Assembly: GCA_004560045.1 (NCBI GenBank)
Contig: SFWF01000056.1
Coordinates: 1 to 9,285 of the forward strand
Length of the DNA: 9,285 bases
DNA from: a bacterium
GTDB taxonomy: Bacteria > Bacillota > Clostridia > Oscillospirales > Acutalibacteraceae
Direction: 5' to 3'
The notes beneath the pieces were generated by a model, which was not told where the DNA came from, searched no databases, and saw nothing but the letters and a program-made list of their open reading frames with translations. Each line of letters opens with the position of its first letter. Position 1 is the first letter of the stretch. Of the stretch, positions 1-5,472 are shown in pieces. The position numbers and the translations under genes were made by a program.

Positions 1-121
1 CCACTAAAAATTTATCTTTTTTAGGTGCGGAGCAGTTTTGTAACTTAAAAATTTGTTCTGTTCTCGAAGCCGACAAACCGAAGAAATACTTTGTGTCTTT
101 GGGGGTTTGAGGCAAAGAGGC

Positions 122-155
122 AGGACTAATTTTTGTTCCAAAACCAATTTGTCCT
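122..155. repeat. Imperfect inverted repeat (hairpin)
   Basis: AGGAC (122-126) pairs with GTCCT (151-155), AATT (128-131) with AATT (146-149), and GTT (135-137) with AAC (142-144), with small bulges and a short loop. It is not followed by a clean T tract on either strand, so it is not a convincing terminator. It may be a structural part of an RNA or of an intergenic repeat. Confidence 0.4.
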
Positions 156-223
156 TAAGAGTACGGTCCGAAGAGCAAAGTCCTTTAAATTAGTTGCTTT
201 AAGCTTATTTCGCACTAAAAGGC

Positions 224-248
224 GGAAAAAACACTTTATGCGCTTATT
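224..248. repeat. 25-bp direct repeat, copy 1
   Basis: This 25-bp stretch is identical to 325-349, 101 bp away. It starts GGAAAAAACACTTT and ends GCGCTTATT. Read on the minus strand it has short CGC/GTG arms followed by six T residues, a weak terminator-like shape. The flanks of the two copies differ, apart from a shared GCG just upstream. Confidence 0.85.
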
Positions 249-324
249 CCTCGCTTAAAGGCGCGAAAAATAAGATGCAGAAAGGATTTTCTTCATGCGA
301 AGGCGTACAAGGGTACTCCGAGCG

Positions 325-349
325 GGAAAAAACACTTTATGCGCTTATT
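325..349. repeat. 25-bp direct repeat, copy 2 (abuts aldolase stop)
   Basis: This is the second exact copy of the 224-248 repeat. It ends one base before the aldolase stop codon (351-353 on the plus strand). On the minus strand, transcription leaving the aldolase gene reads straight into AATAAGCGC, a five-base loop, GTG and a run of six T. The fold relies on G-U pairs and is weak, so a terminator role is only an inference. No stronger terminator for the aldolase gene is visible. Confidence 0.85.
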
Positions 350-350
350 T

Positions 351-1214
351 TTAAGCCTTGCCGATAGAACCGAAGAGCTCCATTTTTTCCTTTACGGTAG
401 CCTTGATTGCTTCAAAGCCGGGAGCAAGGAGCTTTCTGGGGTCGAAGCCCTTTCCTTCTCTGTCCTTGCCGGCCTCGATGTAGGCGCGGGTAGCTTCCTG
501 GAAAGCAAGCTGACACTCGGTGTTAACGTTGATCTTGGAAACGCCTAAAGAAATAGCCTTCTTAATCATATCAGCGGGGATTCCGGTACCGCCGTGAAGA
601 ACGAGGGGCATAGTTCCGGTAAGCTCCTGAATAGCAGCAAGAGTATCGAAGGAAAGTCCTGCCCAGTTTGCGGGATATTTACCGTGAATGTTACCGATAC
701 CTGCGGCAAGCATGGTAACTCCGAGATCGGCGATCATCTTGCACTCGTTAGGATCGGCACATTCGCCTGCGCCGATAACACCGTCTTCTTCGCCGCCGAT
801 AGAACCAACCTCAGCCTCAAGAGAGAGTCCGAGCTCGTTGCAGATGCCGACGAGTTCCTTGGTCTTGGCGATGTTTTCCTCGATGGGATAATGAGATCCG
901 TCGAACATTACGGAAGAGAAGCCTGCCTCGATGCACTTCTTGGCGCCTTCGTAGGAGCCGTGATCAAGGTGAAGAGCAACGGGAACGGTGATTCCGAGCT
1001 CCTCGATCATACCCTTAACCATACCAACAACGGTCTTGTAGCCGCACATATACTTTCCTGCGCCCTCGGAAACGCCGAGGATAACGGGAGAGTTGCACTC
1101 CTGAGCGGTTAAAAGAATGGCCTTGGTCCATTCGAGATTGTTGATGTTGAACTGACCGACAGCGTACTTGCCGGCCTTTGCCTTGGTGAGCATTTCTTTT
1201 GCGGAAACTAACAT
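351..1214 (-). CDS. fba: Class II fructose-1,6-bisphosphate aldolase
   Basis: This cytoplasmic zinc enzyme cleaves fructose-1,6-bisphosphate to glyceraldehyde-3-phosphate and dihydroxyacetone phosphate, and does the reverse in gluconeogenesis. The 287-aa length fits the class IIB group. Visible hallmarks are LHLDHG at residues 81-86 (catalytic Asp84, zinc ligand His85), EAEVGSIGGEEDG near 133-145, GNIHGKY (zinc ligand His177), LHGGTG (zinc ligand His207), and the phosphate-binding NVNTE at 229-233. The ATG start has a GGAGGT ribosome binding site about 7 bases upstream and a near-consensus promoter at 1256-1284, so the gene has its own transcription unit. Class IIB also contains tagatose-bisphosphate and ketose-bisphosphate aldolases. 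No sugar-specific neighbour argues for those, and a glycolytic role is the simplest reading. Class and fold are certain; exact substrate is slightly less so. Confidence 0.94.
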   Translation of the reverse strand: MLVSAKEMLTKAKAGKYAVGQFNINNLEWTKAILLTAQECNSPVILGVSEGAGKYMCGYKTVVGMVKGMIEELGITVPVALHLDHGSYEGAKKCIEAGFSSVMFDGSHYPIEENIAKTKELVGICNELGLSLEAEVGSIGGEEDGVIGAGECADPNECKMIADLGVTMLAAGIGNIHGKYPANWAGLSFDTLAAIQELTGTMPLVLHGGTGIPADMIKKAISLGVSKINVNTECQLAFQEATRAYIEAGKDREGKGFDPRKLLAPGFEAIKATVKEKMELFGSIGKA

Positions 1215-1255
1215 TTTTAAACCTCCAAAAAAGTTTTATGTTTTTTAACCTATTT

Positions 1256-1284
1256 ATTATATATCAACATAGTCAAAAAATCAA
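1256..1284 (-). promoter_or_regulatory. Sigma-A promoter of the aldolase gene
   Basis: On the minus strand there is a -35 element TTGATT (1279-1284), a 17-bp spacer and a perfect -10 TATAAT (1256-1261). Transcription would begin near 1249, giving a leader of roughly 35 nt that carries the GGAGGT site. Confidence 0.75.
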
Positions 1285-1365
1285 GTACAATTAAAAAAGT
1301 CCTCACTGTGTCGTAAAGACCTCATCCGTGCCGCAGTAGGTTGCATTTTTAACCCGTCAAAAAAC

Positions 1366-1391
1366 AACCGAGTAACGGACGTTACTCGGTT
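1366..1391 (-). terminator. Rho-independent terminator after the GH130 gene
   Basis: AACCGAGTAAC (1366-1376) and GTTACTCGGTT (1381-1391) form a perfect 11-bp stem with a 4-base loop. On the minus strand the stem is followed by GTTTTTTG. It lies 8 bp past the GH130 stop codon and closes the glyS-GH130 transcript before the aldolase promoter. Confidence 0.9.
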
Positions 1392-1398
1392 AATTTTA

Positions 1399-2436
1399 TT
1401 ATCTGTTCTTATAGATGTCGATATCTTCGAGAGGGTGCTTTTTGAGTTCGTCAAGAAGCTCGGAAAGCTTACCGGTCGCGAGAGCGATTCTCTCGTCGGC
1501 GGCACCGTAGTAGATACGGATCTCGTCTTTTTCCTCATCGGCAAGGGCTCCGCAGGCGAAGCAGGTGTTGCCGCTTCTGCCGTAAAGCTCGTAGTCGGTG
1601 TTGGGAGCGAGGATGGGACGGTCAAGAACGTAGAGGATCTTTGCGGGGTTATTAAGATCCATAAGCATTGCGCTGAGGGAATAAACGTACTCGCCGTTTT
1701 CGCAGTAAACTGCGTGATAGATCTCGAGCCAGCCGTCCTTGGTCTTGATCGGAGGAGTAGGACCGATCTTATAGTTGGCAAAGTCCTGACAAGGATTGAA
1801 GAAGGGACGGTGACGACCCCAATAGATCATATCGGGAGAGTAGGAAATCCACATACCGTAGGTAAGGGCGTCATACATAAATGCCTCGGGCATATTGGTA
1901 AGACGGGGGATTCCGTAAGGACGGTCTAAGCGGACGTACTCGCCGTTTATCTTCTCGGGGAAGAGGCAGGGTACGCGGTTGATGGGAAGACCGATACACT
2001 CAACGAATTCAACGCTCTTAAAGTCCTTGGTCTTCTCTAAGATAGCGGCAGGTCCGATATCGCGGCCTAATGGGTATCTTACCTGAGCGGGACGGACGAT
2101 ATAATATTCGTCGCCGATCTGAGTAACGCGGGGGTCGATGACCCAACAGTCGTAATTACCGGGAACCTCGGGAGCCCAGTCGGTATATTTACAGAGGGGT
2201 TCTTTATCGATGTCGAAATGAATTCCGTCCTCACTGAATGCGGCGTGAATTCCGGTCTTTTCTTCGCCTTCTTCTTCGAAAATGCAGGCAATAAGAAGGA
2301 CGTATTTGCCCTGATACATTGCCTGTCCGCAGTTGAAAACAGACTTAACCTCTTTGGGGAACATTTCCTTGGTGATGAGGGGGTTGTTTTCATAGCGGTG
2401 CATTATGTATTCGTCTTTAATAAACTTTTCAATCAT
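1399..2436 (-). CDS. GH130-family glycoside phosphorylase (beta-mannoside type)
   Basis: GH130 enzymes are five-bladed beta-propellers. Most phosphorolyse beta-mannosides (Man-GlcNAc, Man-Glc, mannooligosaccharides), releasing mannose-1-phosphate; some subgroups hydrolyse. The 345 residues fit the shorter subgroups. Visible features are HRYENNPLI at 13-21, SVFNCG at 32-37, a catalytic-type DPR motif (Asp101-Pro-Arg103, here preceded by Ile where Glu is common), LFPEKINGEYVRLDRP (158-173), GPTPPIKT followed by GWLEIYHAV (His241), and the C-terminal YYGAAD (309-314) with IALATGKLSELL. No signal peptide is seen, so it should act in the cytoplasm on imported oligosaccharides. The ATG at 2436 has AGGAGG 8 bases upstream; Met12 has no such site. 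It starts 34 bp after glyS with no promoter between, implying co-transcription. Family is sure; substrate and phosphorylase versus hydrolase activity are inferred. Confidence 0.9.
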   Translation of the reverse strand: MIEKFIKDEYIMHRYENNPLITKEMFPKEVKSVFNCGQAMYQGKYVLLIACIFEEEGEEKTGIHAAFSEDGIHFDIDKEPLCKYTDWAPEVPGNYDCWVIDPRVTQIGDEYYIVRPAQVRYPLGRDIGPAAILEKTKDFKSVEFVECIGLPINRVPCLFPEKINGEYVRLDRPYGIPRLTNMPEAFMYDALTYGMWISYSPDMIYWGRHRPFFNPCQDFANYKIGPTPPIKTKDGWLEIYHAVYCENGEYVYSLSAMLMDLNNPAKILYVLDRPILAPNTDYELYGRSGNTCFACGALADEEKDEIRIYYGAADERIALATGKLSELLDELKKHPLEDIDIYKNR

Positions 2437-2470
2437 AATAACAGCCTCCTGTTAAAATATTTCAATTAAG

Positions 2471-3844
2471 TTAGAACTTAATTTTTTCTGCGATATAAGC
2501 GTTGAGCTCGGCGATGGGAACGCGGACCTGCTCCATAGTGTCGCGGTCGCGAACGGTTACGGCCTTATCCTCTAAGGAATCGAAATCGAAGGTTATGCAG
2601 TAGGGGGTTCCGATCTCGTCCTCGCGGCGGTAACGCTTACCGATAGAGCCTGCGTCGTCGTAGTCGACCATAAAGTCTTTTGCAAGCTGATCGAATACCT
2701 CGCCTGCGGGCTCGGCCAGCTTCTTGGAGAGGGGCAGAACGGCGCATTTAAAGGGAGCGAGGGCAGGATGCAGACGGAGAACAACGCGGGTCTCGCCCTT
2801 ATCGTCGGTCTCTTCGTCGTAAGCGTCGCAAAGGAAAGCAAGGGCCACGCGGTCGGCACCGAGAGAGGGCTCGACAACGTAGGGAACGTAATGCTCGTTA
2901 GTGTCCTGATCGAAATATTCGAGGGATTTGCCGCTGGCCTCCTGATGACGGCCGAGATCGTAGTTGGTACGGTCGGCAATTCCCCAAAGCTCGCCCCATC
3001 CAAAGGGGAAGAGGAATTCGATATCGGTGGTAGCCTTGGAATAGAAGGAAAGCTCTTCCTTTTCGTGATCGCGAAGACGGAGATTTTCTTCCTTAAGTCC
3101 TAAGGAAAGCAGCCAATTCTTGCAGAAATCCTTCCAATAGTAGAACCACTCGAGGTCGGTATCGGGCTTACAGAAGAATTCGCACTCCATCTGCTCGAAC
3201 TCGCGGGTACGGAAGATGAAGTTACCGGGGGTGATCTCGTTACGGAAGGACTTACCTATCTGACAAACTCCGAAGGGAAGCTTCTTTCTCGTCGAGCGCT
3301 GAACGTTGGCGTAGTTTACGAAGATACCCTGAGCGGTTTCGGGACGGAGGTAGACCTCGTTCTTAGCGTCCTCGGTAACACCGATAAAGGTCTTGAACAT
3401 AAGGTTGAATTTACGGATGTCGGTGAAGTCCTTGCTTCCGCATTCGGGACATTCGATTCCGTTTTCCTTGATATACTCGCTCATCTGCTCGAAGGTCATA
3501 CCCTCGGCATGGCCGCCCTTATCCTCGATAAGCTTATCGGCGCGGTGCCTTGCTCTGCAGGACTTACAGTCCATAAGAGGATCGGAGAAGCCGCCTACGT
3601 GACCCGAGGTGACCCAGGTTTCGGGGTTCATAATAATAGCCGAATCGAGTCCGACGTTATATTTGTTTTCCTGAACAAACTTTTTCCACCAGGCCTTTTT
3701 AACGTTGTTCTTAAACTCAACGCCTAAGGGGCCGTAGTCCCAAGAGTTTGAAAGACCGCCGTATATCTCGCTTCCTGCGTACACAAAGCCGCGGGCCTTG
3801 GCAAGAGAGACGATGGTGTCCATGCTTTTTTCGCTGTTTACCAT
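2471..3844 (-). CDS. glyS: Glycyl-tRNA synthetase (single-chain, alpha2 type)
   Basis: This class II enzyme charges tRNA-Gly with glycine in the cytoplasm. From the chosen start it has 457 residues, usual for the homodimeric form. Visible features are the N-terminal GSEIYGGLSNSWDYGPLG, an insertion with CxxC pairs (Cys93/Cys96 and Cys132/Cys135) that resembles a zinc site, RPETAQG (168-174), class II motif 2 around FRNE (200-203) with FRTREFEQME, motif 3 EPSLGADR (325-332), and an anticodon-binding domain from about residue 354. The start at 3844 is preferred because GGAGGT lies 7 bases upstream. An in-frame ATG at 3895 would add 17 residues, but it sits almost at the predicted transcription start and would place that ribosome site inside the coding region. 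The GH130 gene follows 34 bp downstream. Confidence 0.96.
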   Translation of the reverse strand: MVNSEKSMDTIVSLAKARGFVYAGSEIYGGLSNSWDYGPLGVEFKNNVKKAWWKKFVQENKYNVGLDSAIIMNPETWVTSGHVGGFSDPLMDCKSCRARHRADKLIEDKGGHAEGMTFEQMSEYIKENGIECPECGSKDFTDIRKFNLMFKTFIGVTEDAKNEVYLRPETAQGIFVNYANVQRSTRKKLPFGVCQIGKSFRNEITPGNFIFRTREFEQMECEFFCKPDTDLEWFYYWKDFCKNWLLSLGLKEENLRLRDHEKEELSFYSKATTDIEFLFPFGWGELWGIADRTNYDLGRHQEASGKSLEYFDQDTNEHYVPYVVEPSLGADRVALAFLCDAYDEETDDKGETRVVLRLHPALAPFKCAVLPLSKKLAEPAGEVFDQLAKDFMVDYDDAGSIGKRYRREDEIGTPYCITFDFDSLEDKAVTVRDRDTMEQVRVPIAELNAYIAEKIKF

Positions 3845-3864
3845 TTTATAACCTCCAAAGGGAT

Positions 3865-3883
3865 AACCAAACCGTTTTTGGTT
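3865..3883 (-). promoter_or_regulatory. Small hairpin in the glyS leader
   Basis: AACCAAA (3865-3871) and TTTGGTT (3877-3883) form a perfect 7-bp stem with a 5-base loop, about 8 bases upstream of the glyS GGAGGT site within a leader of roughly 55 nt. The leader is far too short for a T-box. The hairpin may affect mRNA stability or translation, or may be chance. Confidence 0.45.
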
Positions 3884-3905
3884 AAAGTATTCCATATTTT
3901 ATATA

Positions 3906-3934
3906 ATATTACAGTAGTTTTCCCGAATTGTCAA
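3906..3934 (-). promoter_or_regulatory. Sigma-A promoter of glyS
   Basis: On the minus strand a perfect -35 TTGACA (3929-3934) is followed by a 17-bp spacer and a -10 TAATAT (3906-3911). Transcription should begin near 3899, which supports the downstream glyS start at 3844. It faces away from the plus-strand promoter at 3958-3986. Confidence 0.8.
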
Positions 3935-3957
3935 GCATTTAACAAGGTTTTGACCCC

Positions 3958-3986
3958 TTGACATGACGGTATTTTTAAGATATAAT
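3958..3986 (+). promoter_or_regulatory. Perfect-consensus sigma-A promoter of the small-protein/SGNH operon
   Basis: TTGACA (3958-3963), exactly 17 bp, then TATAAT (3981-3986): a full consensus match. The start should be near 3993, giving a leader of about 24 nt that includes AAGGAGG. An inverted repeat CAAGG (3943-3947) / CCTTG (3956-3960) overlaps the first three bases of the -35 and could be an operator, though short. Confidence 0.88.
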
Positions 3987-4016
3987 TTTATAAAAAGTTT
4001 TAAGGAGGAAATCTTA

Positions 4017-4271
4017 ATGGATAAGATACAAATACACAATATAGACTTCAACAAATTTATCGAGGCTCTCGACCACTGTAAAGGCGACGTTTTCCTTGAA
4101 ACCCCTGAAGGTGACTGCCTTAACCTGCGCTCTCAGCTTTGCCGCATTATGGGTATTGCAAACATCCTTAACGGCGCTAGGGTCAGCGAAGCTACCATCC
4201 GCTGCGTAAACCCCGAGGATGAAAGTCTTCTCTTCAGATTTAACCTTTACGGAAAACTCGACGAAAAATAA
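4017..4271 (+). CDS. Uncharacterised 84-aa protein
   Basis: I cannot assign a function. The start is the ATG at 4017, with AAGGAGG about 8 bases upstream. A frame extension back to 3963 would begin inside the -35 element and is rejected. The protein is soluble, without signal peptide or membrane segment. Its likely core is GDVFLETPEGDCLNLRSQLC (23-42), followed by a helix-prone stretch and ATIRCVNPEDESLLFRFNLYG (59-79). Four cysteines (21, 34, 42, 63) are too scattered for an obvious metal site. The wording reminds me of small conserved proteins of unknown role in Clostridia, but that is memory, not a search. It is the first gene of a three-gene operon, 13 bp before the next. The perfect promoter and strong ribosome site suggest high expression. 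Confidence 0.78.
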   Translation: MDKIQIHNIDFNKFIEALDHCKGDVFLETPEGDCLNLRSQLCRIMGIANILNGARVSEATIRCVNPEDESLLFRFNLYGKLDEK

Positions 4272-4284
4272 GGAGTGACCCCAA

Positions 4285-4560
4285 GTGAGTGATTTTTTAA
4301 CCAACAAGAATAAGCCCCTCGTAAAAAAGGGCAACACCGTTTATTTCGGTGATATGAGCGAAAAATTCGTTATTCGCTTCGATATTCTTACCTCTCACAA
4401 GGAGGGAGATATTGAGGTTGCCGATAAAATTAAGGTAAACCTTATTAAGAACGATTCGGAAAAGCTTGATAACGTAACCAAGTCTACCGAGAAAAACGGT
4501 TTTAACGAGGCTATGTACTTTGCGTCTACCTGGCTTGACCGCGCACTTGCGGAGAAGTAA
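4285..4560 (+). CDS. Uncharacterised 91-aa protein (GTG start)
   Basis: No function can be assigned. The start is GTG at 4285. AAGGAG (4270-4275), which overlaps the stop codon of the preceding gene, lies 9 bases upstream and suggests translational coupling. The protein is charged and soluble, with no membrane segment. A beta-rich N-terminal half (NTVYFGDMSEKFVIRFDIL, residues 17-35, then DIEVADKIKVNLI) is followed by a helical end (FNEAMYFASTWLDRALAE). The pattern looks like a small conserved family. With its upstream neighbour it may form a functional pair; physical interaction is only inferred from the 13-bp gap. The next gene begins 11 bp downstream. Confidence 0.78.
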   Translation: MSDFLTNKNKPLVKKGNTVYFGDMSEKFVIRFDILTSHKEGDIEVADKIKVNLIKNDSEKLDNVTKSTEKNGFNEAMYFASTWLDRALAEK

Positions 4561-4571
4561 GGAGCTTAAAA

Positions 4572-5339
4572 TTGTTTAAAATTCTTACTATCGGGAACAG
4601 TTTTTCCTGCGACGCGGTAGAATATCTTAAGGATATTTCTGCCTGCGGCGGTATAAACGATCTTTTTATTCACAATATGTCTATCGGCGGTTGCTCTTTA
4701 GAGCATCACGCAGGCTGTCTTAAAAGCGGGGCCTATGAATACAGTCTCGGAATAAACGCGAAGCACGCCCGTGCCGCTTCCCTTCCCGAAGAGATCAAGG
4801 CCTATGACTGGGACGTTATCACCCTTCAGCAGGCAAGTCACTTCAGCGGAATGTACGACGAGACCTATCAGCCCTTCCTCGACGAGCTCGTCTCCTTTAT
4901 AAGGGAGCATAAGCCTAACGCTAAGATTTATTGGCATAAGATCTGGGCCTACGATAAGGATTCCACCCACGGCGGCTTTGCAAGCTACGGTAACGATCAG
5001 GAATCTATGGCAAACGCTATTGACGAGGCGGCTAAAAAGGCGGCGGAGTTTATAGGCGCTCCCATTATCCCCTCGGGGGACGTTATCAGAGAGCTTCGAA
5101 AGCTCCCCGAGTTTGATTACCCCGGCGAGGGTCAGAGTCTTTGCAGAGACGGCTTTCATATGCACCTTTTCTACGGACGCTATGCGGTAGCCGCAACCTG
5201 GTTCGAGACTGTCCTCGGCGGAGATATAAGGAATAACCCCTTTATCCCTCCCGTAGATAAGATCGGCACAATAACCCCCGACGTAATGCACAAGCTCGAG
5301 CTTATAAAAAACACGGTACATAAGGTATGCAGTAAATAA
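4572..5339 (+). CDS. SGNH/GDSL-type hydrolase (DUF4886-like), TTG start
   Basis: The 255-aa protein has the block order of SGNH hydrolases, which are usually esterases such as carbohydrate deacetylases. Block I is ILTIGNSFS with nucleophile Ser10; a Gly-rich block follows at SIGGCSLEHH (37-46), a block III-like VITLQQASHFSG (82-93), and a C-terminal DGFHMH carrying Asp193 and His196. Block III has Gln where classical SGNH enzymes have Asn; I recall the same in DUF4886-type proteins. No signal peptide is visible, so the protein appears cytoplasmic. The start is TTG at 4572, with AAGGAG overlapping the previous stop codon about 9 bases upstream. It is the last gene of the operon with the two small proteins. 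The fold is well supported; an acetyl-sugar substrate is suggested only by neighbouring glycosidases. Confidence 0.86.
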   Translation: MFKILTIGNSFSCDAVEYLKDISACGGINDLFIHNMSIGGCSLEHHAGCLKSGAYEYSLGINAKHARAASLPEEIKAYDWDVITLQQASHFSGMYDETYQPFLDELVSFIREHKPNAKIYWHKIWAYDKDSTHGGFASYGNDQESMANAIDEAAKKAAEFIGAPIIPSGDVIRELRKLPEFDYPGEGQSLCRDGFHMHLFYGRYAVAATWFETVLGGDIRNNPFIPPVDKIGTITPDVMHKLELIKNTVHKVCSK

Positions 5340-5344
5340 TTTAA

Positions 5345-5387
5345 CCCCCCCCCGAATTTTGGATGCGCACCCGAGGTTCGGGGGTTT
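5345..5387 (+). terminator. C-rich hairpin, probable terminator of the SGNH operon
   Basis: CCCCCGAA (5349-5356) pairs with TTCGGGGG (5377-5384), followed only by TTTG rather than a long T run. The loop is about 20 bases. The 5' arm sits in a run of nine C, so several register shifts are possible. It lies about 10 bp after the stop codon of the hydrolase. Confidence 0.6.
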
Positions 5388-5391
5388 GTGC

Positions 5392-5423
5392 TAAATAGTG
5401 CACCAAATTCGTTAAATTGTGCA
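5392..5423 (+). promoter_or_regulatory. Tandem 11-bp direct repeats upstream of the GH3 promoter
   Basis: TAAATAGTGCA (5392-5402) and TAAATTGTGCA (5413-5423) differ at one base, and their starts lie exactly 21 bp apart, two helical turns. The second copy ends directly against the -35 hexamer at 5424. This is the geometry of an activator binding as a tandem dimer, such as an AraC-type regulator, but no regulator gene is in the window. Confidence 0.45.
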
Positions 5424-5451
5424 TTGACAGCAAATTAAAGACTGATATAAT
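5424..5451 (+). promoter_or_regulatory. Sigma-A promoter of the GH3 gene
   Basis: TTGACA (5424-5429), a 16-bp spacer and TATAAT (5446-5451). Transcription should start near 5458, right at the AAAGGAGG ribosome site (5458-5465), so the leader is only about 15 nt. Confidence 0.82.
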
Positions 5452-5472
5452 TAGGGCAAAGGAGGCGTTTTT

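Larger units (their letters stand above)
1..350. other. Gene-free segment with hairpins and direct repeats
   Basis: I see no credible reading frame on either strand, no tRNA-like fold and no recognisable riboswitch. What it does hold is an imperfect inverted repeat (122-155), two copies of an exact 25-bp direct repeat (224-248 and 325-349), and a related looser unit: a CTTATT...AATAAG inverted repeat (243-248 / 269-274) enclosing TCGC/GCGA arms. A/T runs alternate with GGCG-type clusters. It lies downstream of the minus-strand aldolase gene, so part of it is that gene's 3' region. It could be a degenerate intergenic repeat family, a set of terminators, or an unrecognised small RNA; the sequence alone does not decide. 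Confidence 0.5.

Noticed and set aside
224..349. CRISPR array
   Set aside because: There are only two repeat copies with a 76-bp gap, no further units and no cas genes.
594..1112. 172-codon open frame on the plus strand opposite the aldolase gene
   Set aside because: It is antisense to a clear aldolase gene, lacks a ribosome binding site and has no recognisable domain; it is a by-product of that gene's codon use.
1281..1781. 166-codon minus-strand frame overlapping the end of GH130 and its terminator
   Set aside because: Low-complexity Ser/Arg/Thr-rich translation, out of frame with GH130, and it reads through the terminator hairpin.
2464..2483. Hairpin over the glyS stop as a rho-independent terminator
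   Set aside because: The stem is 8 bp and almost all A/T, with no following T tract, so strong termination before GH130 is unlikely.
3845..3905. Glycine T-box riboswitch before glyS
   Set aside because: The predicted leader is about 55 nt and holds only a 7-bp hairpin; a T-box needs far more sequence and a terminator/antiterminator pair.
3963..4016. Upstream extension of the 84-aa gene to the ATG at 3963
   Set aside because: That ATG starts inside the -35 hexamer and lies upstream of the transcription start; the AAGGAGG site fits 4017.
4698..5321. 207-codon open frame on the minus strand opposite the SGNH hydrolase
   Set aside because: No ribosome site, no family resemblance, and it is fully contained within a well-supported gene on the other strand.
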